In this document: positions 1 through 7,587 of the stretch, piece after piece | How positions within the stretch are numbered: the stretch's first letter is position 1 | Layout: every line of letters begins with the position of its first letter | From: Pseudomonas sp. S37 | GTDB lineage: Bacteria; Pseudomonadota; Gammaproteobacteria; Pseudomonadales; Pseudomonadaceae | NCBI RefSeq assembly: GCF_016658545.1 | Contig: NZ_JACVZC010000043.1 | Coordinates: 1-43,642 of the forward strand | Length of the DNA stretch: 43,642 bases | Reading direction: 5' to 3' | Translations under genes and position numbers: made by a program | The notes under the pieces: generated by a model | Databases searched by the model: none | Seen by the model: only the letters and a program-made list of their open reading frames with translations | Told to the model about the DNA's origin: nothing

Positions 1-291
1 GCCCTCAAGGCACTGTGGGAGCGGGTTTACCCGCGAAGAGGCCCTCAAGGCACTGTGGGAGCGGGTTTACCCGCGAAGAGGCCCTCAAGGCACTGTGGGA
101 GCGGGTTTACCCGCGAAGAGGCCCTCAAGGCACTGTGGGAGCGGGTTTACCCGCGAAGAGGCCCTCAAGGCACTGTGGGAGCGGGTTTACCCGCGAAGAG
201 GCCCTCAAGGCACTGTGGGAGCGGGTTTACCCGCGAAGAGGCCCTCAAGGCACTGTGGGAGCGGGTTTACCCGCGAAGAGGCCCTCAAGGC
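1..291. repeat. Tandem array of seven identical 40-bp REP-containing units
   Basis: Seven perfect copies of a 40-bp unit occupy 1-280, and an 11-base partial copy follows at 281-291. Each unit carries a pseudomonad REP core (GTGGGAGCGGGTTTACCCGC) plus a short linker. The array ends directly against the stop codon of mntP at 292. All copies are identical and the window opens exactly at a unit boundary. This fits either a very recent tandem expansion or an assembler unrolling a repeat at a contig edge. Long open frames across it arise because 40 is not a multiple of 3, so the array is open in several frames; they are not genes. No other gene is visible in this stretch. Confidence 0.95.
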
Positions 292-858
292 TTACACCGC
301 AGTCAGGTGCTCATACAGAATGGTCGCACCCACCAGCATCAACACAATGCCGCCAATGATCTCGGCGCGCTTGCCCACCACCGAACCCAGGGCCCGGCCG
401 AGCATGGTGCCAATGGTAACCATGGTCATGGTCGCCAGGCCGATCGCCGCGGCTGCCACCCAGATGTTCACATCGACGAACGCCAGGCCAATGCCCACCG
501 CCAGGGCATCGATGCTGGTCGCTACTGCCGTTACCGCCAGAATCCAGAACGAGTGCTGGCTTTGCTTCTCTTCTTCCTCTTCATCAGGTTTAAGGCCGGC
601 ATGCACCATGTGTGCACCCAGCAACAACAGCAGGAAGAAAGCAATCCAGTGGTCCCACTGTTCGACATACTGGCTGGCCGCCTGGCCCAACAGCCAGCCG
701 ATGACCGGGGTGATGGCTTCGATCACGCCAAAGATCAGGCCGGTGCGCAGGGCTTCGGCCAAGCGCGGCTTGTGCAGGCTCGAGCCTTTGCCAATGGCAG
801 CCGCGAACGCATCCGTGGACATGGCGAAGGCAAGGAAAACGATGGAAATGGGATTCAA
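292..858 (-). CDS. mntP: Manganese efflux pump MntP
   Basis: This 188-residue inner-membrane protein belongs to the MntP (YebN) family, which exports Mn(II) and protects against manganese excess. The sequence shows six hydrophobic segments in two related halves. Each half has the family acidic motif: [11 protein letters not shown] near residue 13 and [12 protein letters not shown] near residue 113. A charged stretch (DEEEEEK) lies in the central loop. The start is a TTG at 858, chosen because the family begins MNPIS and because GGAG lies 8 bases upstream at 867-870. The gene is preceded by a yybP-ykoY riboswitch, so Mn-dependent control is expected. It appears monocistronic, and the REP array begins right after its stop codon. 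Confidence 0.96.
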   Translation of the reverse strand: MNPISIVFLAFAMSTDAFAAAIGKGSSLHKPRLAEALRTGLIFGVIEAITPVIGWLLGQAASQYVEQWDHWIAFFLLLLLGAHMVHAGLKPDEEEEEKQSQHSFWILAVTAVATSIDALAVGIGLAFVDVNIWVAAAAIGLATMTMVTIGTMLGRALGSVVGKRAEIIGGIVLMLVGATILYEHLTAV

Positions 859-866
859 CGATCAGG

Positions 867-1038
867 CTCCGCCGGGCTATGAGTCAACGACAACTCCCTG
901 CAGGCCCGGCTTGGCCACAGAAAGGTCGTTGGTCTCGCCAATCCGGCAGGATGCACAGGCCATGGCAAGTTGCCAAATATGTTGACCGGTGCGCCTTCGC
1001 TTGGGCGCGAAGGCAGGCTACTCCCCAAAGAGTGTGGC
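867..1038 (-). promoter_or_regulatory. yybP-ykoY manganese riboswitch upstream of mntP
   Basis: Read on the minus strand, the leader contains the conserved blocks of the yybP-ykoY family in order: GGGGAGTAGCC (about 1018-1028), GGTCAACATA (about 977-986) and GGCGAGACCAACG (about 927-939). The closing helix P1 can form between GCCACA (1033-1038) and TGTGGC (914-919). Downstream, GCCGGGC (904-910) can pair with GCCCGGC (871-877). That hairpin abuts the Shine-Dalgarno GGAG, giving a plausible translational expression platform. This class binds Mn(II) and controls mntP in E. coli. The ligand is assigned from the family and the adjacent gene; the fold was drawn by eye. Confidence 0.92.
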
Positions 1039-1148
1039 GATGATAACAGTACCAGGTGAAAAAAGCGTGAACGGTTTTGCCGGGCGCACATAGGGCTAGA
1101 CTGAACAGAATCAGGTAACCGGGGGGCTGCCACACGTGGAGGTGTGAG

Positions 1149-2039
1149 ATGAGCCAGTTCAAGCGCTTGTTCGTCATGCTCGGCCCGCAGATGCGCCATA
1201 CGCCGGCGCTGCAACGCGCAGCCGCACTGGCGGAATCCAGTGGTGCGTTGCTGGATATCAACGTTTTCGTCGACGACGTCGACACCTTTGGCCTGATGAG
1301 CGATGGCCGCGAACGCGAACGGCTGCTCAGCGACAACCGCCAGTGGCTGGCGGACGAGGCCGAACAGCTGGGCAATGCCGGGCTGGACGTGTCCACCGAG
1401 CTGTTGCTCACGCGTGACCCGCTGGGCAGCGTGCTGGAGCGGGTGGAGCGGCTTGGCTGCGACCTGCTGGTGAAGGACGTGCAGCACGAACCGATACTCA
1501 AACGCCTGCTGGTCACGCCACTGGACTGGCAGTTGCTCAAGGACAGCCCGGTCGCCGTGCACCTGGTCAGCGACATCCGCCTGCCCCTGCCCCGGCAGAT
1601 TGCCGCGGCAGTGGACCTGAACAGCCTTGGCGCAGGCGAGCACCTGGATGAGCAGGTAATTCACTGCGCCCATGCTTTGGCCCTGCAGTGCAACGCCGAG
1701 CTGCATCTGCTGCATGTGTGCGACGCCAGCAAGACCCACATTGCCGATTTCGGCGCTGGCACGGTGACCATGCCAGGTTTTGATGGCAGCGTGCGGACTG
1801 CGCAGCGGGCGGCGTTCAACCGGCTGGGCGACCACCACGAGATTCCGCTGGAGCGTCGGCATTTCATGGAAGGGGCGGCGATCAGGGCGATTGCCCAGTT
1901 CGTTGGGCATAGCCGGGCCGATGTGATCGTGATGGGTAGCCATCGGCATGATGCCATGCAGACGTTCCTGGGCGGGACCACGGCGCATGTGCTGGAGCAT
2001 CCGTTGTGCAATGTGTTGGCGATCAAGGCTGCTCGTTGA
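1149..2039 (+). CDS. Universal stress protein with two Usp domains (UspE-like)
   Basis: The 296-residue product has two consecutive universal stress protein domains, roughly residues 1-145 and 150-296, the arrangement of the UspE class. The C-terminal domain keeps a nucleotide-binding signature, VIVMGSHRHD followed by GGTTAHVLEHPLCNVL, close to the G-x2-G-x9-G(S/T) pattern of ATP-binding Usp proteins. The N-terminal domain is degenerate (KDVQHEPILKRLL), as is common in UspE. A strong Shine-Dalgarno (GGAGG, six bases before ATG) supports the start. A role in stress survival or regulation in the cytoplasm is inferred from the family. It stands alone, divergent from mntP, and is followed by a REP pair. 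The 110 bases between the mntP riboswitch and this gene hold no other recognisable feature. Confidence 0.9.
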   Translation: MSQFKRLFVMLGPQMRHTPALQRAAALAESSGALLDINVFVDDVDTFGLMSDGRERERLLSDNRQWLADEAEQLGNAGLDVSTELLLTRDPLGSVLERVERLGCDLLVKDVQHEPILKRLLVTPLDWQLLKDSPVAVHLVSDIRLPLPRQIAAAVDLNSLGAGEHLDEQVIHCAHALALQCNAELHLLHVCDASKTHIADFGAGTVTMPGFDGSVRTAQRAAFNRLGDHHEIPLERRHFMEGAAIRAIAQFVGHSRADVIVMGSHRHDAMQTFLGGTTAHVLEHPLCNVLAIKAAR

Positions 2040-2064
2040 GGGCTGGGTAGCTTGTGTCGCCCTA

Positions 2065-2147
2065 TTCGCGGGTGAACCCGCTCCCACAGGTAGCTCTCAA
2101 TGATTTGGCCTGTGATGTCCCTGTGGGAGCGGGTTCACCCGCGAAGA
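2065..2147. repeat. Inverted pair of REP elements
   Basis: Two copies of the GTGGGAGCGGGTTCACCCGC-type REP lie in opposite orientation, at 2065-2090 and 2120-2147. About 30 bases of unrelated sequence separate them. The pair could fold into a long hairpin after the stress-protein gene and protect or terminate its transcript. Confidence 0.9.
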
Positions 2148-2203
2148 ATCCAGCACAAATGGGCCGGCTTGGTATCTGGTACACCAGTACAACTTAAAAA
2201 GAA

Positions 2204-2226
2204 TGCATTTGATAATGATTCGTAGT
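2204..2226. promoter_or_regulatory. Possible Fur box of the siderophore receptor gene
   Basis: The stretch around 2210-2224 reads TTGATAATGATTCGTAG. Its left half (TGATAAT) matches the Fur 7-1-7 consensus perfectly. The right half matches only about four of seven positions. It lies 60-80 bases upstream of a TonB-dependent siderophore receptor gene, where iron repression is expected. Only half the site is strong, so confidence is moderate. Confidence 0.5.
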
Positions 2227-2285
2227 AGTTTCACGGCGCTTTCCCACCCTCCTCCTCAGCGCCTTACTCCAGGATCGTACCGTCG

Positions 2286-4412
2286 ATGCGTCGAACGTTC
2301 GTTTCGCTTTGTGTGCTTCATGCTGTCTCCCCGCTGGCCTTCGCCGAGCCTGAACCGATCGGCGACCCTGCCCAGATCGAACTCCAGGCCCTGAGCATCA
2401 CCGGCGCAGCCGACAGCGAACGCGCCGATGGCCCCGTCAATGGCTACAAGGCCAGCCGTTCGGCCAGCGCTACCCGCACCGACACTGCACTGCACGAAAC
2501 GCCGCAGTCGATCAGCGTGGTACCCAAGGATGTGCTGCAAGACACGGGGGCCACGCGCCTGCAAGACGGCCTGGACTACGCGGGCGGCGTCGGCCGCGCC
2601 AACAACTTCGGTGGCCAGGGCCTGACCACCTTCACCGTGCGTGGCTTTACCACCGGCGAGTTCTACCGCAACGGCTTCCCGATCAACCGCGGCTACCCCA
2701 ACGCCCCGGACGCCAACACGGTCGAGCGCCTGGAAGTGATCCGTGGCCCGGCCAGCAGCCTGTATGGCCGTGGTGACCCCGGTGGCACCTTCAACGTGGT
2801 CAGCAAGCAGCCGCTGCCAGAATCCAAGGTCACCCTCGGCAGCCAGTTCGATGACCAGGGCATGCACCGCGCCACCCTCGACGCTACCGGCCCGCTGAAC
2901 CAGGACGGCTCGCTGGCCTACCGCCTGAATGTGCTCGGCGAAGGCGGTGACAGCTTCCGTGATGACGTGGAAAGCGAGCGTTACGACGTAGCACCCGTGG
3001 TCAGCTGGCAGGTCAACGACAGCACGAAAATCGTCTTCGAAGGCGATTTCATGCGCAACAACCACCCGCTGGACCGCGGCCTGACCCGCTTTGCCACACA
3101 GGCCGGCAGCGCCTCGCGCGACACCTATATCTGGGAAAAAGGCAGCGACAACCTGCTGCACAACGACAACAACATGGCCCAGCTGCGTTTCGAGCACCTG
3201 CTCAACGACAACTGGACGCTGGCGGGCGGGTTCCAGTTCCTGGATGGTTCGCTGAAAGGGAATGCCGTCGAAGCCGACGGCGCGCCGGCAGATGGCCGCA
3301 CGCTGCAGCGCAACTTCAACTACCGCAAGCTGGAGTGGACCGACCGTGACTGGCAACTGAACCTGACCGGGCACTTCGATACCGGCAATTTCAGCCATAC
3401 CTTGCTGACTGGCGTCGAGTACGAAAACTACGACTACAACTCGATCATCCAGCGCTCCTCGGCCCGCTACCCGATCGACATCTACAACCCGGTACTGGGC
3501 CAGCCGCGCCCGGCCCTGACCCGCACCACCACCTGGGACAAGGAAAACCTGCAGACCTGGGCGTTCTTCGTCCAGGACCAGGTGGCCCTGACCGAGCGTT
3601 TGAAGGCATTGGCGGGTGTGCGCTTCGAGCGTTTCGAGCATGACTATGACAACAAGCTGAACAATGCCGGTGATTTCAGCAAGGGCGAAAACGGCGTCAC
3701 CCCGCGCTTTGGCCTGATCTACGACCTGACCGACACGGTTGCGGTCTACGCCAACACGGCGCGGTCGTTCAAGCCCAACACGGGTACGCCTGCCAGTGGC
3801 GGTGGCTTCGACCCGGAAAAGGGCAAGTCCTACGAACTGGGGGTCAAATGGGAAGCGCTCGACCGCCAGCTGAGCGTGGACGCGGCGATCTACCACATCG
3901 TGAAGGAGAACGTACTGACCAACGACCCGAACGACCCTACAGGCACCTTTAAGGTAGCGGCTGGCGAAGTACGCAGCCGGGGCCTGGATATCAACATCGC
4001 GGGCAATATCACGCCTGAGTGGCGGGTAATCGGTGGCTACGCCTATGTCGACGCCGAGGTCACCAAGGACAACCGCTTGCCGAGCGGTACCCGCCTGGCC
4101 AACATCCCGCGCAACAGTTTCAGCCTGCTCAACACATATGAGTTCCCGGACGGGTTTGCCAAGGGGCTGGGGCTAGGGCTTGGGGTGAAATACGTGGATG
4201 ACCGCAATGGCCAGACCGAGGCTGTCACCTACAACATGGATCAGTACACCGTGGTTGACCTGCTGACGTTCTACCAGGTCAATGAGCACGTGCGCCTGAA
4301 TCTGGATGTAAAGAACCTGTTCAACAAAACGTATGACGAAGGGGCGTTCAACTTCTACGCCTATCCGGGGGCACCGCGGACGGTGCAGGCCGGGGTTTCC
4401 TATACCTTCTGA
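2286..4412 (+). CDS. TonB-dependent siderophore receptor
   Basis: The 708-residue outer-membrane receptor is predicted to import a ferric siderophore using TonB energy. Visible parts are a signal peptide (about residues 1-20, ending PLAFA), a TonB-box-like ALSITG near residue 37, a plug domain beginning near ETPQSISVVPKDVL with RGF and the LEVIRGPASSLYGRGDPGG motif, and a 22-strand-type barrel ending in the terminal Phe of VSYTF. Length is normal for the ferrichrome/pyochelin/hydroxamate receptor group. It lacks the extra N-terminal signalling domain of FpvA-type transducers, and no sigma/anti-sigma pair is adjacent. The ATG at 2286 has AGGA 11 bases upstream, a rather long spacing. The specific siderophore cannot be told from the sequence. 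A partial Fur box lies upstream. Confidence 0.93.
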   Translation: MRRTFVSLCVLHAVSPLAFAEPEPIGDPAQIELQALSITGAADSERADGPVNGYKASRSASATRTDTALHETPQSISVVPKDVLQDTGATRLQDGLDYAGGVGRANNFGGQGLTTFTVRGFTTGEFYRNGFPINRGYPNAPDANTVERLEVIRGPASSLYGRGDPGGTFNVVSKQPLPESKVTLGSQFDDQGMHRATLDATGPLNQDGSLAYRLNVLGEGGDSFRDDVESERYDVAPVVSWQVNDSTKIVFEGDFMRNNHPLDRGLTRFATQAGSASRDTYIWEKGSDNLLHNDNNMAQLRFEHLLNDNWTLAGGFQFLDGSLKGNAVEADGAPADGRTLQRNFNYRKLEWTDRDWQLNLTGHFDTGNFSHTLLTGVEYENYDYNSIIQRSSARYPIDIYNPVLGQPRPALTRTTTWDKENLQTWAFFVQDQVALTERLKALAGVRFERFEHDYDNKLNNAGDFSKGENGVTPRFGLIYDLTDTVAVYANTARSFKPNTGTPASGGGFDPEKGKSYELGVKWEALDRQLSVDAAIYHIVKENVLTNDPNDPTGTFKVAAGEVRSRGLDINIAGNITPEWRVIGGYAYVDAEVTKDNRLPSGTRLANIPRNSFSLLNTYEFPDGFAKGLGLGLGVKYVDDRNGQTEAVTYNMDQYTVVDLLTFYQVNEHVRLNLDVKNLFNKTYDEGAFNFYAYPGAPRTVQAGVSYTF

Positions 4413-4432
4413 ATTGCCGGGGCCGCTGCGCG

Positions 4433-4506
4433 GCCCATCGCGACGCAAGGCCGCTCCTACAGGGGTATGCGATTCCCTGTAGGAGCGGCCTTGCGTCGCG
4501 ATGGGC
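4433..4506. repeat. Perfect 32-bp inverted repeat (REP/BIME, second family)
   Basis: Arms 4433-4464 and 4475-4506 are exact reverse complements over 32 bases with a 10-base loop. The core TGTAGGAGCGGCCTTGCGTC differs from the GTGGGAGCGGGTT family and recurs at 17965-18081. It sits between two convergent genes (siderophore receptor and pagL), where it could end transcription from both sides. Confidence 0.95.
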
Positions 4507-4525
4507 TGCACAGCAGCCCCGGGCT

Positions 4526-5047
4526 TCAGAAACCTTTGCTATAGAACAGCGAGTAAGACTCGATCCCGTCGTTAGGCTGCTTGATCCCGGCATTGGAGTA
4601 ATGCATCGCACGGATCCCCACCTTCTGTTCCCCCGGCAACTTCAGGCCGAAACCGATACGGTCTTCAAAGTTGACCGACGAGCCCAGCCGCTGGTCGCCC
4701 ACTTCAGTCTTGGAAAACGCCGCCAGGCCAATACCCGCTTCGATGTATGGGGTGTAGGTAAAGCCGCTGAACTCATAGGTAAACACCGGGCTGAACGACA
4801 GCGAGTGCGCACCACTGGCGTCGCCACCTTCCCAGTAGGTGTAACCCGCCTCCCAGTAACCGGTCACAAAACCGGTGTTGCTTTCCAGCCACTTCTTGTC
4901 CCAGTCGAACGACATGCCAAGACGGTAGGTCATGTCACCTTGACTCGTGGCGCCAACGGCAGCCGACACCTGCGCGGCCTGGGCCAGGTTCGCTCCGGCA
5001 AAGGCCAGCACTGCAGCGGCCAGCGTTGCTGCTAGACGGGTTTTCAT
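4526..5047 (-). CDS. pagL: Lipid A 3-O-deacylase PagL
   Basis: PagL is an outer-membrane beta-barrel hydrolase that removes the 3-O-linked acyl chain from lipid A. The chosen product has 173 residues, the same length as I recall for P. aeruginosa PagL, and starts MKTRLAATL with a signal peptide of about 23 residues. The catalytic residues are in place: His149 and Ser151 in HYSNAG and Glu163 in GIESYS, equal to His126, Ser128 and Glu140 of the mature P. aeruginosa enzyme. The start at 5047 has GGAGAG upstream; a longer open frame reaching 5209 has no signal peptide at its start and is rejected. The gene is monocistronic and convergent with the receptor gene. It should lower lipid A acylation and so modify envelope recognition. 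Confidence 0.95.
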   Translation of the reverse strand: MKTRLAATLAAAVLAFAGANLAQAAQVSAAVGATSQGDMTYRLGMSFDWDKKWLESNTGFVTGYWEAGYTYWEGGDASGAHSLSFSPVFTYEFSGFTYTPYIEAGIGLAAFSKTEVGDQRLGSSVNFEDRIGFGLKLPGEQKVGIRAMHYSNAGIKQPNDGIESYSLFYSKGF

Positions 5048-5151
5048 CAACGACTCTCCTGATGGTCTACACGGCAAGCGGGGGCTTTGGCCCCTCGATG
5101 TTATAAGGTGAGCGGTGCATCCCCACCGGTCACACGAAGTAATAGTTTTTT

Positions 5152-5170
5152 GATTATTGTCCAGATAATC
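5152..5170. promoter_or_regulatory. AT-rich inverted repeat upstream of pagL
   Basis: GATTAT and ATAATC form a perfect 6-bp dyad around a 7-base centre, about 105 bases upstream of the pagL start in an AT-rich stretch. It could be an operator. I cannot name the regulator, and short AT dyads do occur by chance. A TTATAA box at about 5100-5105 may be part of the pagL promoter. Confidence 0.3.
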
Positions 5171-5242
5171 AGAAAGTTGAAAGTGAATTGCCACTATTGG
5201 CGAATTCATTGGGTAAAGATGTGCCTTGCCGTGCTCAGCGTG

Positions 5243-5989
5243 TCAGTCGTATTCCGCTTCTTCGTGTTCGCCCAGCAAGCGCCGTTGCCTGGGGGTGGCC
5301 TGCTCCAGTACCTGCGGGTTGAAATGCCAGTTCAAGTAAGGCGAGAACTTCTGCGCAACCATGCGCCGGCCATAATGCACTTGCAGCATGTCGCGCTCGC
5401 GGGCCTGGCTGCAGTTGGCCCCACCGCTGTGCCAGACATCACTGCGAAACACCAGCGCATCACCCGCCTTGCACAACACCGGCTGGGCTTCCCGGCCTTG
5501 CCAATGCTGTTCACCCGGCTTCGGCGGCCGTGCGGCACGGTGGCTACCGGGCACGATCCAGGTCGGCCCGATGCTGTGGTCAATGTCACTCAGGTACAGC
5601 TGCGCAGTGAGGATCTGAGCAGGTTGGGTAAAGTCACCCTGCGCACTGAGCCAGTCTGGCAGTTGCATGGGCAGGTGATCGAGGTGCAAGGCCATGCCCG
5701 GGTAACCGGGGTGGCTGCGCCACGCGGTTTGCCCGATCACATGGCAGTCGGCGCCCAGCGCCGCTTCAGCCAGTGCTATCAGCTGCGGCAGGTCGAGAAA
5801 AGGCAACCACAACGGGCTGCGGTTGAACACGCATTTGTAGTGCTCCAGCAGCCCTTGGTAGTCCCAGTGAATCGGTTGCAAGTCGTCGATGGCGCAACGC
5901 AACAAGGCGATACGCAGGGGTTCGAGCACACCGGGGAGCAATACATAACCCCGCTCGTCCAACATCTGCAGCTGGTGGTCCAGGTTCAT
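5243..5989 (-). CDS. Phytanoyl-CoA dioxygenase (PhyH) family protein
   Basis: The 248-residue cytoplasmic protein has the facial triad of Fe(II)/2-oxoglutarate dioxygenases: His102 and Asp104 in LHLDHLP and His187 in SDVWHSGGAN. An arginine at about 197-199 (QARERD) is suited to bind 2-oxoglutarate. The segment GPTWIVPGSHR is typical of the PhyH family. Such enzymes hydroxylate diverse small molecules, and the substrate here is unknown. The start ATG has AGGAG upstream (9-base spacing), but this Shine-Dalgarno is embedded in a perfect hairpin. The small exported-protein gene 54 bases upstream is probably in the same transcript. Confidence 0.85.
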   Translation of the reverse strand: MNLDHQLQMLDERGYVLLPGVLEPLRIALLRCAIDDLQPIHWDYQGLLEHYKCVFNRSPLWLPFLDLPQLIALAEAALGADCHVIGQTAWRSHPGYPGMALHLDHLPMQLPDWLSAQGDFTQPAQILTAQLYLSDIDHSIGPTWIVPGSHRAARPPKPGEQHWQGREAQPVLCKAGDALVFRSDVWHSGGANCSQARERDMLQVHYGRRMVAQKFSPYLNWHFNPQVLEQATPRQRRLLGEHEEAEYD

Positions 5990-5995
5990 GGTGGT

Positions 5996-6033
5996 GTGCT
6001 CCTGTCCGGCAGGAGCACATCCGTACTCCTGCC
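5996..6033 (-). promoter_or_regulatory. Two mutually exclusive hairpins at the ribosome binding site of the PhyH gene
   Basis: On the minus strand GGCAGGAG (6026-6033) can pair with CTCCTGCC (6008-6015) around a 10-base loop. Alternatively GTGCTCCTG (6010-6018) pairs perfectly with CAGGAGCAC (5996-6004) around a 5-base loop. The second helix buries the AGGAG used by the PhyH start codon, and the first would free it. Both use the same CTCCTG segment, so they exclude each other. Switch function is inference from pairing alone. Confidence 0.55.
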
Positions 6034-6043
6034 CCTTTACCCA

Positions 6044-6487
6044 TCAACGCCAGTTCAGGTTCACCGTGGCGGGAGATTTGCCGTTCACGGTCACCATTTG
6101 CTGCACGGTCTGACCCTGGGCGTTGCCCGTGACCTTGTACTTGCCGGGAGGCAACTGCACATACAGCAGCGGCCCGGCATCCGTGACACTCAGCACGGGC
6201 TGGCCCTGGCCACCGTGGATGTCGACCGTGGCCCCGCTCTGGAACTTGCCTTCCGGGCCGGTCGAAAGTTCGACGTGCAGGTCATAACCCGTGGTCTTGC
6301 GCAATGCATTGGCTTCGTCCTGGCCTATACCGCCCTGCAGGTAGCGCACCCCGTTCTGCTCCTGCGGTTGCAACTGCACGGCCTGCATGTCGACGGGGGC
6401 ATTGAGATCGGCGGCAGCTGCCAGGGTCCATGGCAGTGCCAAGGTGATCAACAAGGCAGCGCCAAGGGCATAGTGATGGTTACGCAT
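6044..6487 (-). CDS. Small exported protein with carboxypeptidase-regulatory-like fold
   Basis: The 147-residue product begins with a clear signal peptide (about residues 1-25, ending TLAAAA), so it is exported to the periplasm or beyond. The rest looks like one beta-sandwich of the carboxypeptidase-regulatory (CarboxypepD_reg-like) type. Phrases such as GPLLYVQLPPGKYKVTGNAQG and QQMVTVNGKSPATVNLNW are typical of these domains. A near-consensus Shine-Dalgarno (AAAGGAGGG) precedes the start at 6487. No catalytic residues are seen. Its role is unknown. It probably shares a transcript with the PhyH dioxygenase gene 54 bases downstream. Confidence 0.8.
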   Translation of the reverse strand: MRNHHYALGAALLITLALPWTLAAAADLNAPVDMQAVQLQPQEQNGVRYLQGGIGQDEANALRKTTGYDLHVELSTGPEGKFQSGATVDIHGGQGQPVLSVTDAGPLLYVQLPPGKYKVTGNAQGQTVQQMVTVNGKSPATVNLNWR

Positions 6488-6613
6488 GGTACGACCCTCC
6501 TTTAGAGGATGGCTTACCTATTATCTGATCCTCACGGCGAAGGGGTGTTCGTGCTGACGCGTGGTCATGTCGATGAAATTCGTTTCAGCCTTACACATTA
6601 GTGTTCTGAAACA

Positions 6614-7480
6614 TCAGCTTGCGCGCCCTTCCTCAAGTAGTTTCACGAACATGCTCAAACTGCGCGATACCGTACCGCGGCGCCACACCAGCCAGGTTTT
6701 CAGATAACGGAAGTCCTCCGACATCGGCCAGGCATTGACCGTGCTGCACCCCGGCATGTTGTCGAGCATGCTGCGCGGCATCATTGCCAACCCGGCACCG
6801 GCACTGACGCAGGCCAGCATGCCGTGGTACGACTCCATTTCGTGAATCTTGCCCGGCACCGCCTGGTCCTGCACGAACCAGTTTTCAAAGTGATGGCGGT
6901 AGGAACAATTGGCGCGGAAGGCATAGATGCTTTCGCCGTTGACGTCCTGGGCGCGGGTTACCGGCGCGTGGTTGAGCGGCGCGATGACCATCATTTCTTC
7001 CTCGAACACCGGCATGCCTTCCAGCGTCGGATGCAGCACCGGGCCGTCGACGAACGCGGCCACCAGGCGGCCAGACAGCACCCCTTCGAGCATGGTCCCG
7101 GAAGGCCCGGTGGACAGGTCCAGGTCAACCTTGGGATAGCGCTGGTTATACGCGGCCAGCAAGGCCGGGATGCGCACCGCCGCCGTGCTTTCCAGCGAAC
7201 CGAGGGCGAAGGTGCCCTGCGGGTCTTCGCCGGCCACGGTCAGCCGCGCCTCGTGCACCAGGTCGAGGATGCGCCGGGTGTATTCAAGAAAGTTCCAGCC
7301 CGCCGGCGACAGGCGCAGGCGGCTCTTCTCGCGAATGAACAGCTCCACACCCAGGTCTTCTTCCAGTTGCTTGATGCGCGTGGTCAGGTTCGACGGCACC
7401 CGATGGATGTGCTGTGCAGCGGCGCTGATGCTGCCCTGCTCTGCCACGGCCTTGAAGATCTCCAGTTGCACCAGGTCCAC
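6614..7480 (-). CDS. LysR-type regulator, PtrR-like
   Basis: The 288-residue protein has the LysR plan: an N-terminal winged helix-turn-helix (residues 1-60, [26 protein letters not shown]) and a periplasmic-binding-like effector domain to residue 288. It starts at a GTG (7480) with GGAG seven bases before. It is divergent from a succinate-semialdehyde dehydrogenase gene across a 107-base gap, the same layout as ptrR/sad (yneJ/yneI) in enterobacteria. It therefore probably controls that gene in response to a metabolite of GABA or putrescine breakdown. The gap is AT-rich (around 7500-7540) and should hold its operator, but I could not pick out a clear T-N11-A box. Assignment to PtrR rests on layout and general similarity. 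Confidence 0.88.
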   Translation of the reverse strand: MDLVQLEIFKAVAEQGSISAAAQHIHRVPSNLTTRIKQLEEDLGVELFIREKSRLRLSPAGWNFLEYTRRILDLVHEARLTVAGEDPQGTFALGSLESTAAVRIPALLAAYNQRYPKVDLDLSTGPSGTMLEGVLSGRLVAAFVDGPVLHPTLEGMPVFEEEMMVIAPLNHAPVTRAQDVNGESIYAFRANCSYRHHFENWFVQDQAVPGKIHEMESYHGMLACVSAGAGLAMMPRSMLDNMPGCSTVNAWPMSEDFRYLKTWLVWRRGTVSRSLSMFVKLLEEGRAS

Positions 7481-7587
7481 AGCCTTTCTCCAAACGTGAA
7501 TGTTTCGCTCATTATTATTCAGTTTTCATTAAAGCCATAGCCCACTAGTCTGGCGTCACTGATTAACAACAACGAGAGTGCCCCGCC

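Noticed and set aside
1..291. CRISPR array
   Set aside because: Units are perfectly contiguous with no variable spacers, contain a REP core, and no cas genes are present.
15..985. Long open frames (114-296 residues) running rightward from the repeat array
   Set aside because: They repeat a 40-residue pattern because the 40-bp unit is open in several frames, and then read antisense through mntP and its riboswitch. No family similarity is visible.
2256..3896. 546-residue open frame antisense to the siderophore receptor
   Set aside because: High-GC shadow frame with biased composition (rich in V, A, R, Q); the plus-strand receptor is clear over the same bases.
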